Of a stretch of 64,000 nt of DNA, positions 1 to 11,346 are shown piece after piece; position 1 is the stretch's first letter; the number at the start of each line of letters is the position of its first letter. This DNA comes from Sweltsa coloradensis (lineage: Eukaryota; Arthropoda; Insecta; Plecoptera; Chloroperlidae). A program made the position numbers and the translations under genes. The stretch lies in assembly GCA_024449915.1 (NCBI GenBank), contig JAMZAV010003103.1:1-64000 (forward strand), in the 5' to 3' direction. The notes beneath the pieces were generated by a model. That model worked only from the letters and a program-made list of their open reading frames with translations. It was not told the origin of the DNA and searched no databases.

Positions 1-625
1 CCTTTACAGAAAAAGGTGAAAAGGTAACATAGCACAGTAAAAATTGTATTCGAATTTTCTCAATCTATGACTTCCACTCATTTCCAGTATTAGCAAAATA
101 TGATAATATCCGGGTTCAAAGCCTAAAATTAGGATTTATTCAGTATTATTTAGGTACAGAACAGGTGGTAAATAAATCATATCAAAAATAGTTGCCCAAA
201 GGGAGGCTCAGTAGTAACAATTTAATTTTTTCATATAGACCTAACTATCATCCTGTAAAAAAGAAATACATTATATAATAATAACAAACGTGATAAATGC
301 GCAGCAAATACATTTGCAACATAATTTTCACCTAGCTTGGATTTTAAGCAAAGAAGCATCTTAAAATTTCAAAACAGCAATTTATCTGATTTCAAATACA
401 AATTCAAAATTTTGCGCTCATTAGTGTTGAAGTAGTTACACAAGCATGCGCTGCAAGCGCTAGGATCGAATTGGTTGACTGAGCAGAAGTGACCGCAACC
501 AATTACCTCCCTATTTGTCTGCTAGGTTGGGCGACAAATCAGTGCTAACAACTAGCGCGCTCTAACGTGTAGGTAGCCCACAAGTGAGCAGGCTGAAGCC
601 GGAAAAAAGTTTATTATTTCTGACA
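1..625. other. Left flank, no feature recognised
   Basis: AT-rich sequence with no supportable gene. It does not align by eye to the U3 part of the 3' LTR of element A (4719-5240), although sequence from about 626 onward does. It may be a replaced U3, or host DNA abutting a 5'-truncated LTR. Confidence 0.5.
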
Positions 626-666
626 AAAACTAGTCACCCACGGTCATACGATGCCGTGACGTATTA

Positions 667-702
667 TCACGTGACCTAGTAGGGGGAGAAAAATGCATAA
701 AG
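667..702 (+). promoter_or_regulatory. LTR promoter-like block with CACGTG E-box
   Basis: A CACGTG palindrome at 668-673 is followed about 25 bp later by a TATA-like TGCATAAAG. The same block recurs in the right LTR at 5277-5312. Element B carries CACGTG at the comparable place in both LTRs (8109-8114 and 12631-12636), so the E-box is conserved across the two related families. Promoter activity is inferred. Confidence 0.35.
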
Positions 703-1017
703 GGAACCCTCCGAGATGGATAGGCAGGAGAAGTGAGTGGAGAGTGTTGTGAGAGGTGTCGGTGGTGTCGTGGCACGCACTGCGCGGTTACGATTAAATC
801 AGCAGATTTAGTTGGGCGGAGGACCTACCTGCCGAACGGGTCAGGATGGTGTCGTCTTAGGCTTTGTTTTTGGCTTCCTGTGCCTCGTAGGAAGTAATGT
901 TTGTGAGTGCGGGTGAAAGTGAAAAGTGATTTTTCTTTCTTTTAAATTCGTTTGAAGGCTTTTGTATTCATATCTTTGATTATTTCACCGGGAATTAAAT
1001 ACACTAAATACCCACAT

Positions 1018-1265
1018 CCATTAATTAATTCTCCGATTTTATTCGTAAATCGTCCGTTGTGAACAGTCAAGTGATACACAAAAATACCACATCATTAATT
1101 AATTCTCCGAGTGTATTTGTCAATCTCGTTTGGAACAGTTAAGTGATACATCAAATATCAAAATCACTAATTAATTCGCCGAGTGTAATCCCCAATCAAT
1201 CTTGTGGAACAGTTTAGTGATACCCAAAATACCCACAAGTAGTTAATTAATTAACTGAGTGCATT
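1018..1265 (+). repeat. Tandem repeat in element A 5' LTR, 4 units
   Basis: Units of about 65-75 bp, each with TTAATTAATT followed by a CTCCGAGTGTA-like core and an AACAGT..AGTGATAC segment. I count four here against three in the right LTR (5622-5795). Confidence 0.7.
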
Positions 1266-2008
1266 TCATCAATCAAACATTTCAAAATCACGGATGGGAA
1301 ATCTTCGGAAGTTGTTCGTGTGCTAAACAGGGAAACTGAACGGTAGTCGAGCATCCGACGGCGCGCGCATCTGGTTTTCCCCACTCATGACAACCAGCTG
1401 TAAATGGCCGGCGACAAATGGTCATCGTCTACAGCTGAGTAACGGAGCTAGGAGAATCGAACTCGCGACCGTTCATGCGCAGTAAAAACGATGATTACAT
1501 CAATTCATTATTCAAAATTAAATTCATTTTTTTTAATTAAAATTCACTATCATTATTTTTAAATTTTTTATGAAATTTTGGGGGGTAAAAGAAATGAAAT
1601 TAGGCAGGTGGATTAGCCAAGGGTATTTAGAACATTGTGTAGAATTGGATCCATAGGTAGGCCAGGCTTTTTTAACAATTAATGTAATTTTTTCTTTTAT
1701 GATCATAATTTAATTTTAAAGGGAAAACTCATTTTACTAATCTTATGATTTAGTAGATAGATCCATTTTGATCCTACTCTTAAATTTAAGTTTGTTTTTT
1801 CAGGTTTTCTTTTAAATTCATTTACCAAACTAATTAAATTAATTATGATTCATAATTAATTAAATTTAAATATTAATTTTTCTTATTTTTTAATTGGAGT
1901 TTAATGTTTCTTCCGCATTTTTGAGCTAGAAATTTTTTATTTCTTTTTTTGTTAAGTTACCACCTCCGGGCAAAGAAACGTTTTGTTTCTGGGTGGTTGC
2001 CTGACAAT

Positions 2009-2026
2009 TTGGCGAGCCCAAACGTG
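2009..2026 (+). promoter_or_regulatory. Primer-binding-like site of element A
   Basis: TTGGCGAGCCCAAACGTG starts two bases after the LTR end. It resembles the tRNA-Lys type site (TGGCGCCCAACGTG) with small changes. The position, strand and homology to the element B site support it; the primer tRNA is inferred. Confidence 0.55.
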
Positions 2027-2116
2027 TGGCATGTAATTAACAGCGACCGGGATAATTAATAAAATAATTAAATTTTCTTTAATTAACCTCAAATTGATAT
2101 ATATAAAAAAAAAAAA

Positions 2117-2420
2117 ATGGACAAAATGGATCTATCCGAGGTAATAAAAACATGCTTAACAGATGTCACGGGAAAATAGGGAAACTGCAAAGGGGTTAAA
2201 ACAGGACCTGAGTCAAAAATAGGGACACTGCAAACAAACTGTCACAGGAAATAAAGGAGGAATTCATAAAATTAACATACAGTCGCAAAACTGGAAGAAA
2301 AACTTGATAACAAGTTCCAGAAATGGGAGTCAAAATAGATAAGCATATGGGGGATTTAAAACAGGAAATAAGAAACATGGTCACTAACAATAAACGAATG
2401 CAGACATGAAGTAAGAGGAG
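2117..2420 (+). pseudogene. Gag-like start of element A, broken
   Basis: An ATG at 2117 opens MDKMDLSEVIKTC and meets a stop after 20 codons (TAG at 2177-2179). In shifted frames the DNA continues to encode charged, coiled-coil-like sequence (for example KLEEKLDNKFQKWE) to about 2420. It sits about 110 bp after the LTR end, exactly where element B has its 99-residue frame, and the leader before it aligns to element B. The breaks look like single-base indels and could be real decay or consensus errors. No zinc knuckle or protease motif was seen downstream. Confidence 0.5.
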
Positions 2421-4706
2421 AAAGTAAAAAAGGGGAATAGATAAGGTTGATGATAAAATGAGGATAATGGGTTGGAAAGTGTAGACTTGGGGGAATTGTG
2501 TGAAGTTTGAATGAAAAGGTGCTTAGGGAAGGTGTTGATGAGATAATAGAGAAAGACAATGGAAGGTTTGAGGAGATTACAATGTTTGAAAATGTTGATA
2601 ATGAGGGATTGGATAACAAGATGATAATAGAGGAGGTGTGTGAGTTTTGGGTAGTAAATGATTAATAATGGACAAATTTAGAGGAAAGGAATGTGGGTGA
2701 TATTAGTATGAAAGAGAGCCGGGGAGGCATGGGTATTTTAAAATGTGCAGTGAGTGTACAACAGACCGTTGAAGGAAAAGTGATTTCGGAAGGAAGAGAG
2801 AGAGATGGAAGATGGAATTTGAGCAGAAAAAAAGTTGAAAGATGGAGTTTTTGAGATTTCAAAAATAGTGGGGGGGGGTTTAGTAAAGGGAAAGGGAGGG
2901 CCTACCAGAGAAAGGAATAATTGCCAAATTTAAAACTGGGCCCTCTCCGACCAGAACGGTACAGCTAGGCGCCGGATGAAAATGCCATTGACCGGACGTC
3001 CTAAGGTCGTATAAAAGTTAAAAATGAAACAAGTGGTGTAAAGTCAATCAAAGTAACTGATAATGATTCAAAAGAAGTGAAGCAACTTCCATTTAGCATG
3101 TAATTGGCACCTAATTAGGAATATAATTAGTGCAAAATAATATTTTTTTTTGTAAGAATCATTATCATAACTATCAAGCTAAGGTGATGGTGAATGAACA
3201 AATAAAAAGTTCAGAGAAATTTTGATTTTATATAAAAAAAAAATATAAAATATATAAGTTAATTAGGCCTAATCAATAATTAATTTATAGGAATGTTAAT
3301 AATTGAAGATATATTTGGTAGTGAAAGGGTTAGAGACAAGGAACTTTCAACAAATTATGCATTTTATTATGAATTATTGAGGGTATGAATTGTTATGTAA
3401 TTGTATGAAATGTAATAGCTGGACGTAGTGTATAATGCTGATTTTATCACTGGTTCACATAGCATTGGAAAAATTTGGAGGCAGTTTGGTATAATTTTCA
3501 GAATTGATGGTATCCTTTTCAGAGTATAGCAATCCTAGATAAGAGAATTGGGCATTGGTGCAACTTTGACCGGGTTTTCACTCCCCAAAAGTTAATTGTG
3601 ACGGGGAGACAGAGTTACTCACCCTTATTTTGTATTTTTGCTAGTGACCTTTCATAGCAACTGATGAATAAGTAAATGTTGGAGTTGACTATTAGGAAAG
3701 GATTATTTTATTGTTTATTGTTGGTTTTTGTCAGAGGATGAAAACAATTTTTATGCTTTTTCCCAAAAGTACCCAGCATGTAACTTAATTACAAGAGAGT
3801 GAATTTTAGTATTGTCCCGAATCGCTTGACATAACAGAAAATTACAAATATCACCGTGAAACGAGAAAAGTAATTAATTTGCATAATTAATGAGAGGGAA
3901 CGTTTACTCTTAATTTCTTTCAAATAATTATTTCCATTTTTTAAAAACAATAAATTATTCTAATTTATAATGTAAAAGATGAATTGTGGGAAGTTAATTT
4001 GAAAATGTATCCAAATATTTTCTTTACAACTGTTAGTTATGTTGGTGGCTATTGTTTTTTTGTTGGAGACGAGTTGAAGAGTTGAGGGGGTTTATTCATT
4101 GAAAGTGAAAGTGGAGTGGGTGGTTTGTCGAGTTTTTGTGTGGTTAAATGCACAAGATGGTTAGTTCGCATCGGGAAGATGTTTGCAGGACTTGAAGGCC
4201 ACGAGGTTTTTTCAAATGGACAGTGTTGTTGATCTAGAACCAGCTGTTTTTGGTTCAACCTTAGTACAGACCGTTCAAACAAACAGAGACTGACTTCCGA
4301 GAATTCCGGGAAAAATGTAACATGTTATTCATTGACCAATGCCAACCAACTTAACATAAAACTTTTAAAATTGTAATTTAAGTTTTAATTTCTTTTATGA
4401 TTTGTAACCAATAATAACGTAATTTAAAAGATAAAATAATTCATTAAATATCAAACTTTTTTGAAATTTATCAGGAAGTTTCATTTTTAATTTTAATTAA
4501 TAATTTGAGTAAATTGTAATAGAAATATAATCAAATGAGTTCCAATAAGATAAGGTATTAGTAAATCAGTATTGAAAGTTTATATTTAAGCAATTTAATT
4601 ATAAGATGGAACTAGAATTTAAGACCATGAAATGAGTTTCCATAAATAAGTATTCTTGTTATAATTATGAATTTAATTAATGGGTTTTCCAATTTAATTA
4701 ATTTCA
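2421..4706 (+). other. Element A interior without recognisable coding
   Basis: AT-rich, with short frames in all registers and no pol motif. It includes a stretch of purine-rich degenerate sequence (2400-2870), which explains the low-complexity frames on the opposite strand. Confidence 0.5.
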
Positions 4707-4718
4707 TAAGGGGGGTAT
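4707..4718 (+). promoter_or_regulatory. Polypurine tract of element A
   Basis: AAGGGGGGTAT lies directly before TGTAAGG, the start of the right LTR. The aligned element B tract reads ACGGGGGTAAT before TGTAAGA. It would prime plus-strand synthesis. Confidence 0.65.
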
Positions 4719-6543
4719 TGTAAGGTTCCAAGGCTTCTCATAGCCATTTTTATTTGTATATCTATGATATTGGTAAAATGACATGCAAATTATTCAATTA
4801 ATCTAATAACCTTATTAATATTCATCGAATCAAACATTATATGAACTCGTAATTAGCAATAAATTAATGATTAGCTAATCAAGCTAATTAAGCCATTTAC
4901 AGTCTGATTTTCAATTAGTAAAGTACATCAATACATAAAGACAGGTAAAATAAGATGAATGCTTTTTATTTTTCAAGTCATTTTCATTGAGTATTAAGGG
5001 AGAAATTAATGTTTGAAGTTCACTAATTATTGTCAACATAGTGTATTTTTGAACTTACCATCTGAATCATCCGCATGAAAGCTTTCAGTATTTCTGCAGC
5101 CCGAGTTTCGATTTGTTCTCGAAGCAGGCAGATACTAAGAATTCTACCATTGATTGGTTTGGGGAAAATAGAATAGCATCACTCTAAGAGAAGTCGAGCT
5201 TCTAGGCCCAAGGGAGGCTGAGGGCGAGATTTCTACCTTGAAACTAGTTTGGTCATACGATAGCCGTGACGTATTATCACGTGACCTAGTAGGGGGAGAA
5301 AAATGCATAAAGGGAACCCTCCGAGATGGATAGGAAAGGAGAAGTGAGTGGAGAGTGTTGTGAGAGGTGTCGGTGGTGTCGTGGCGCGCACTGCGCGGGT
5401 ACGATTAATCAGCAGATTTTAGTTTGGGCGGAGGACCTACCTGCCGACTGGTCAGGATGGTGTCGTCTTAGGCTTGTTTTTGGCTTCCTGTGCCTCGTAG
5501 GAAGTAATGTTTGTGAGTGCGGGTGAAAGTGAAAGTGATTTTTCTTTCTTTTAATTCGTTTGAAGGCTTTTGTATTCATATCTTTGATTTATTCACCGAA
5601 TTATACACTAAAAACACATAAAATTTAATTAATTCTCCGAGTGTAATTCGTCAATCGTCCGTTGTGAACAGTCAAGTGATACACTAAATATCACATCATT
5701 AATTAATTCTCCGAGTGTAATTCGTCAATCAATCTTTTGGAACAGTTTAGTGATACACTAAATATCACAATTTATTAATTAATTAACTGAGTCCCATTTC
5801 ATCAATCAAACATTTCAAAATCACGGATGGGAAAATCTTCGGAAGTTTTTCGTGTGCTAAACAGGGAAACTGAACGGTATTTCGAGCATCCGACGGCGCG
5901 GCGCATCTGGTTTTCCCCCCCACTCATGACGAACCAGCTGTGAATGGCCGGCGACAAATGGTCATCGTCTACAGCTGAGTAAACGGAGCTAGGAGAATCG
6001 AACTCGCGACCGTTCATGCGCATTTAAAACGATGAGTACATCAATTCATTTATTCTAAATTAAATTCATTCTTTTAATTAAAATTCACTATCAATTATTA
6101 TTATTTTTTATGAAATTTTGGAGGGTAAAAAGAAATGAAATTTAGGCAGGTGGATTAGCCAAGGGTATTTAGAACATTGTGTAAAATTTGGATCCATAGG
6201 TAGGCAGGCTTTTTAACAATTAATGTAATTGTTCTTTTATGATCAAAATTATATTTTAAATGGAAACTCATTTTACTAATCTTATGATTTAGAGATAGAT
6301 CCATTTTTGATCCTACTTTTAAAATTTAATTTTGTTTTTCAGGTTTTCTTTTAAAATTCATTTACCAAACTAATTAATTAATTTTGATTCATAATTAATT
6401 ATTAATATTAATTTTTCTTATTTTTTAATTGGAGTTTAATTTTTCTTCCGCATTTTTTGAGCTAGTAATTTTTATTTCTTTTTTTGTTAAGTTACCACCT
6501 CCGGGAAAAGGGAAACGCTTTTTTTCTGGGTGGTTACCTGACA
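4719..6543 (+). repeat. Element A 3' LTR
   Basis: Starts TGTAAGG after the polypurine tract and ends CCTGACA (1825 bp, TG..CA). Its last 1.3 kb repeat the left LTR. It includes the CACGTG block at 5278-5283 and a three-unit tandem repeat at 5622-5795. Confidence 0.8.
5622..5795 (+). repeat. Tandem repeat in element A 3' LTR, 3 units
   Basis: The same roughly 70-bp unit as at 1018-1265, but one unit fewer. Confidence 0.65.
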
Positions 6544-6889
6544 AACATAACTTCAAAAAAATATTTTTAAAAAGGGTTAAAAAAATAAATAGATTTTTGT
6601 GATTTTTTTCGAGCTCTTACTAGCTGATTTTTGCGAGGTGGACTTTTTTTTTGAATCGACTTGTACGATTAGCAGAGCCTTGCTCTGGTCAATTCTACAA
6701 CCGGGCCCAACGGGTTAAAGACATTGTAAATCACAATGCTAATACTCGCGCCAGGGTGGCAGGCGATCATTAAATTGAAATACAATATGCTTTTATTTTT
6801 AGTAAAATTTCCAAATATTTACGGAATATAGATAAACACATTGTACATTGTTTTTTAAACCGATAACAGGACTTAAGTCTGAGTATGAG
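6544..6889. other. Spacer between the two LTR elements
   Basis: About 350 bp of AT-rich DNA between the 3' ends of elements A and B. Nothing recognised. Confidence 0.5.
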
Positions 6890-6893
6890 TGGA

Positions 6894-8755
6894 TGTAAGT
6901 TTCACTCCCTGGGGATAAATTTCCCGGACACAGGAGGTCTTACATAAACAAAGAAATACAAGGTCTAGCTCAAAAATTGCCGAAGAACACAAAAATTTTT
7001 CAATTAATAAAAAAAAAATATTAATTAATTATTATTAATTATAAATTTAAATTTAAATTAATTTTGTAACTTAACAAATTCCTGAAAAACAAACTTATAG
7101 TTAATAGGATTTCAAAAATGGATCAAGTCTACTAAATTATAAACTTGAGAAAGATTTTCCATTCAGACTGGATATATTGTAAATAAAATAAAATACAGAC
7201 AATTAATAGCAGCCTACCTGCCTAAGGATCCTTTCTATTATAATGCTAAATTCCCATTGGCTAGTCCACCTGCCCATCCATACATCTATTTACCCATCCA
7301 AAATATTATAATTAGTTTTTTTTTTTTTTAATTGTTTAAAAATGATGATGAATTTTTAAAAAGTTACTGATTATTAAAGATGTTTTGGTACTCATCTATT
7401 TATTTCCGAAGAAAATGCGATGCGTAATTCCCGACCGACCGTAGTAATCCAGTAGGCCCACGTGATAGCTAAGTCGAGTGGTTACAGCGCGATCAGCTGA
7501 TGCGCAGAAGCAGACGCTCCTCCCACAGTTTATTTGGGGCGCCACGGAACAACGCACGGTGATATGACGTAATCCAATTTTAATGAGCGGAACAGCCAGC
7601 ACAGTTAGTAGAAGAATTTAATGACATTGATATGCCAATCGGATATGAAGCACTTCATTGTAATGTTTCAGATATGAGATGCCCCAGGTGACACAAAGTC
7701 GTCGAATCAATTAATATTCAAAATTTGTGACATAGGCACGTCCTGTAACGTTCGGATATGAGATGCACAGGTGACACAATAAAAAACCGAACACACGATG
7801 TAAATTACACATACAATATTTCACATATCACTTGATTATTTATATCCGAAGAATTAACCGTTTCAATAGCCTTATAATTTTCAACTTTAAAACACTGCGG
7901 ATTACACTCACACAGGTCTTCTAATGAGGCCTATTATCGGACTACATCTCGACGGAGCACAGAGGCCGTATCTCCGACCGTAACCAACTGTCCGTTTCAA
8001 CCACCGCCTATGCGGCCTGCGCCGACACGCACACACACCTCTACGACAACCCTCACACTTCTCCTAGCGATCCACCTGTCCAACTAAGTTTTATATTTTT
8101 TCAAAGGTCACGTGATAAGCCCAGCTCCTCCCTAACAAGTGTAAAGGCACACCACTGTAGATTTACCTTCAAAAACACCCCCTCACTACACCCTTCACCT
8201 ATCGTTTCGCACGAGGTTTGATCTGCCTTTTATACAATTCCGAGAACTGAGCTGCGTCTTCCCTCCTGGTTTCACGGTCGAAGTCCAGAGAAGGATTTTC
8301 GAACGTTCGTCGTTACAAAATATGAGTGCAATGGGAAACATGTGATGTCAATGCTAGAGACTACCTCTATGAAGAAACCTCCACGTAGTGAAATTCAAAC
8401 TTTAATTACTCTCTTTAAAACTCAACCGATTCGTTTGAAATAAGCGGTAAACATCTTTAACATAACAGGGTTTTGATAATGTGGGTACTTTAAAGTTTTG
8501 AATTTAAGCTATAAATGCTTAATTAGTTTTATTACTAATTATTCACTTTTATGTTAATTACAAAAGACAAATTCGTATAAAAGATGATTGGTTTTGATAG
8601 TTTTATTACATAGCGATATCTTATTGATTAAAATACACTTGATATGCTGCATATTAATGAAGTGAATAAATTAATTGCAGAAATTTGCATATTAAAATGG
8701 AAATATGTTATATATTGAATTCGAAAAATAGCTAGGGAGGCTTGTTAATCTTACA
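6894..8755 (-). repeat. Element B 3' LTR
   Basis: 1862 bp, near-identical to 11347-13265 apart from small indels and one tandem unit fewer. An E-box CACGTG lies at 8109-8114. Confidence 0.85.
7668..7790 (-). repeat. Tandem repeat in element B 3' LTR, 2 units
   Basis: Two copies of an about 80-bp unit containing GATATGAGATGC..AGGTGACAC and GACATAGGCACGTC. The other LTR has three (12105-12300). Confidence 0.7.
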
Positions 8756-8766
8756 ATTACCCCCGT
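8756..8766 (-). promoter_or_regulatory. Polypurine tract of element B
   Basis: On the minus strand ACGGGGGTAAT immediately precedes the TGTAAGA start of the 3' LTR, matching the arrangement in element A. Confidence 0.65.
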
Positions 8767-10285
8767 ATGAATCAATTAAATTGGAAACTATTTAATTAAT
8801 TCATACCAATGATGATAAAAAATACAATCATTCATGGGAAATTTCTTATTATTATTTACTATTTATATCATTATTATATTATTTTACAATGAAAATCCTC
8901 CACCTAATTGAATTACATCTCGCCTGCTACATTACTACTCCCATTCGCAGTACATCCACAATGTAATTCAAGAAACAAGTCAATAATTGAAAATTATAAT
9001 TACCATTAAAAATCAAAATTTTTTCATTATGGAATAATATAAAACTTAAAAATGAAAAGTAATATTAATCATAGCCTTGGTGTAGTTAAAAGAATCCATA
9101 TTGAAATACAATTACAAAGTTGTATAAGTTTATTGGGGCAAGTAATTTGGACTGACTATATCTCTATTCGTTGGCAAGTTTTGTGAATCAACTATACCTT
9201 GAAGTCGGTCACTGTCCACAGCGTTTTGTCAAAGCACCCTAGCTAAACCTGCCGACCTTGGCTATGGCTGGAGGCAAATTCTCCGCCAGTTTCGTTGTGC
9301 ACGGAACTACCCTCCTTCAGAAATAACTCGTTCTCCTCAAAGAATAGCAGACCCATTGTTGAGTATAAAAATTTGACGTGGTATGAAACTGTATTATACT
9401 ACACCAAAACAAGCTTACATTGTATGAAAAATAAACACATATTCTTACCAACGCCTTTTAATGCTACATTATTGGTAATAGAAAAACTTTCTATAATCTA
9501 AATGATTGATAAGTGGGCCGCACTAAACTACCAAAGACTCATCTATAAAATGTTCACTAATTAATTAACTAACTATTTATTCTGATAATAATTACTTTTC
9601 CATTAATTAAAAAAAAATTATTGTATTTTGATAACATCTCGACGTGTTTTTAAACATTTAAATTAGCCTACAACAGATCTCCAAACACCCTGTTAATTAC
9701 ATCCTAGCAATTGGAACAATGAATTAAAAACCCACAACACTCTCATTAAAATAATCTAAACGCTACTTACTTAAGAAAGACAACATTTAATTAATTCAGT
9801 GAGTATATCCCATATCAACACAAATTCAACTCAAATTCAAATCTCAATCTCACAATTCATCTCGAATCAATATCCAATTGTCGACGCAGTCCATATCAAT
9901 TCATTTATCGGCGTAGCCTTTATCATTTCGACGCAATATCTCATCATCTCATTTCCATTTGTAGAGGCAATTCCTCTTATTATCTCAATACAATAGTTCA
10001 TCATTTATCTGATCAACATAGTCAATCAGTATCTCATCATATCACTTTTTATACTCACAAGCTATGTCCCTCTAATTCAGTAATGCTAAATATCTTATTC
10101 AAACTTAAATGCTGACATAATTTCCAAACAATGCCCCGCCAAATTCCTATGAACTTATTAACAAACACATTTGATATCTGCCCTAGTCTAATTAATCTTG
10201 TTACACTGTCTATCAATCCCAAAAAACAAATAACAATTACAAAAAAAATTTTCAAATTAGCCCACCTTTTAAATCATTTTAAAAT
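8767..10285 (-). other. Element B interior without recognisable coding
   Basis: AT-rich with simple-sequence tracts. No reverse transcriptase, RNase H, protease or integrase motif on either strand. Confidence 0.5.
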
Positions 10286-10555
10286 TCATTGATCTGTCAT
10301 CATTCTAACCCTTTTCATTTTGACTTTCTTAGATACTAGCTCTTTTAGCTTAGTACCCCCCACTATTTCTAATTCCTTCATTTTTACTTTTATTTGTCCT
10401 TGACGACAGGTCACTGTCTCTTTCATCCGTCGTCTAGACATCACATTCTTTTGTCCCATACATCGCTTTTTAAATCTTGCTAAAACACTTTTCTCAAGTC
10501 TTTCTTTTCGCTTCCTACCCCCCCACTGTCCTGTAAATCTCTTCAGATAAATCAA
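10286..10555 (-). CDS. Short basic open frame in element B, unknown
   Basis: An 89-residue frame very rich in Lys and Arg (for example GGRKRKERLEKSV, VKMKRVRMM), with no recognised domain. It lies 267 bp downstream of the gag-like frame on the same strand, so it could be a decayed nucleic-acid-binding part of the same gag-like product. It could equally be a chance frame in purine-biased DNA. I see no zinc knuckle. Confidence 0.25.
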   Translation of the reverse strand: MIYLKRFTGQWGGRKRKERLEKSVLARFKKRCMGQKNVMSRRRMKETVTCRQGQIKVKMKELEIVGGTKLKELVSKKVKMKRVRMMTDQ

Positions 10556-10822
10556 TCATACAAGTTTCAATTTTCATCCACTCCATGTCTCTTCTCCCTC
10601 TATCTCTCTCCATCTCCATCATTACCATTTTAAATCCGATTACCCTTTTTTCTCTCAATACGGCCCCTATCAACATCATTTCCAATCAATCCAAAGGCTT
10701 TCCTTTTGTCCTGCCGATACAAAAAAACTTAGGCCTATTGTTTTTTTACTTTTATTAACGCCTCATTAGTCAATTCATTCTCATTACTTCTTCCCACTAT
10801 CACCACTCTTATCACTCAACTC

Positions 10823-11122
10823 TCAATTTTTTTCCACTTTATCAATTTCCATCTCTACAATTTTCAAACCATGATCCTCATCCTTATCATGAAATTCATT
10901 AATGATTTCATCATTAGCCATTTCCTCATTAGCTCCTTCTACCAAATCATCCATCACCTGTTTACTTTCTACTTTGATTTCCTCGTTGCATTCTTTTATG
11001 GTTAGCCTTAACCCCCTTATTTCCTGTAACAATTTGTCCGCATTCTCCCTACTTTCCTGCCTTTGTTCATCCACTTTTTCTATTAACTGTTTAAACATGC
11101 TCACTACCACAGATAGATCCAT
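10823..11122 (-). CDS. Gag-like coiled-coil protein of element B
   Basis: A 99-residue open frame beginning MDLSVVVSMFKQLI. Residues about 10-75 show heptad-like spacing of Leu/Val/Ile with many Glu, Lys and Gln (QLIEKVDEQRQ, DKLLQEIRGL), indicating a coiled coil. The C-terminus is acidic. It lies about 220 bp after the primer-binding site, the position of gag. In element A the homologous start reads MDKMDLS; here the first ATG has become ATA, so translation would begin at the second Met. It is shorter than any functional Gag and lacks capsid and nucleocapsid landmarks. The likely role is RNA binding or assembly with a helper element's particles, which is inference from position. Confidence 0.5.
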   Translation of the reverse strand: MDLSVVVSMFKQLIEKVDEQRQESRENADKLLQEIRGLRLTIKECNEEIKVESKQVMDDLVEGANEEMANDEIINEFHDKDEDHGLKIVEMEIDKVEKN

Positions 11123-11221
11123 TTTATCTATTTTTTTTTTTATTATATCAATTTGAGGTTAATTAAAGAAAATTAATTATTTTATTAATTATCTCGGTCG
11201 ATGTTAATTACATGCTCCACG

Positions 11222-11243
11222 TTCAAGGCGCCAAATTGTAAGT
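11222..11243 (-). repeat. Second, inner LTR-end/primer-site copy in element B
   Basis: On the minus strand AACTTACAATTTGGCGCC recurs about 120 bp inside the outer LTR-end/primer-site junction. The sequence after it (ACGTGGAGCATGTAATTAAC) is what aligns to the leader of element A, so the inner copy is the ancestral junction. Confidence 0.6.
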
Positions 11244-11325
11244 TTCCCAAATTTGGCGACTCCAACGAAATTTTAACAATTAAAAAAAAACACAATTGTA
11301 TCTCGGATCGCGGTATGATTCGAGC

Positions 11326-11343
11326 CACACGTACTGGGCGCCA
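11326..11343 (-). promoter_or_regulatory. Primer-binding site of element B
   Basis: On the minus strand TGGCGCCCAGTACGTGTG begins three bases after the LTR end CTTACA. TGGCGCCCA is the 3'-end complement expected for a tRNA-Lys primer. Confidence 0.7.
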
Positions 11344-11346
11344 AAT

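Larger units (their letters stand above)
626..2006 (+). repeat. Element A 5' LTR (3' two-thirds only)
   Basis: Matches 5228-6543 almost base for base apart from small indels, many of them in homopolymers. Homology to the right LTR stops near 626-640, so the first 500 bp or so of the expected LTR are missing or replaced. It ends CTGACA at 2006, directly before the primer-binding-like site. Confidence 0.75.
626..6543 (+). mobile_element. Element A: non-autonomous LTR retrotransposon
   Basis: The right LTR (4719-6543) and left LTR-like block (626-2006) share long near-identical sequence in direct orientation and both end in CCTGACA. A primer-binding-like site follows the left LTR and a G-rich polypurine tract precedes the right one. 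The internal region (2007-4718, about 2.7 kb) shows no reverse transcriptase, integrase or protease motif, only a broken gag-like start. Large LTRs with a short, non-pol interior fit a LARD-like derivative mobilised by an autonomous relative elsewhere. The element is related to element B: LTR ends, post-PBS leader and PPT region all align. The 5' boundary and the left target duplication were not found. Confidence 0.75.

Noticed and set aside
5326..5526. 66-residue Cys/Gly-rich frame after the LTR promoter-like block
   Set aside because: The matching place in the left LTR (714-915) is frameshifted, and LTR leader sequence is expected to be untranslated.
7396..7602. Minus-strand frame beginning MLAVPLIK, also present near 11844-12041
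   Set aside because: Both lie in the duplicated LTR of element B and break differently in the two copies; regulatory LTR sequence, not a gene.
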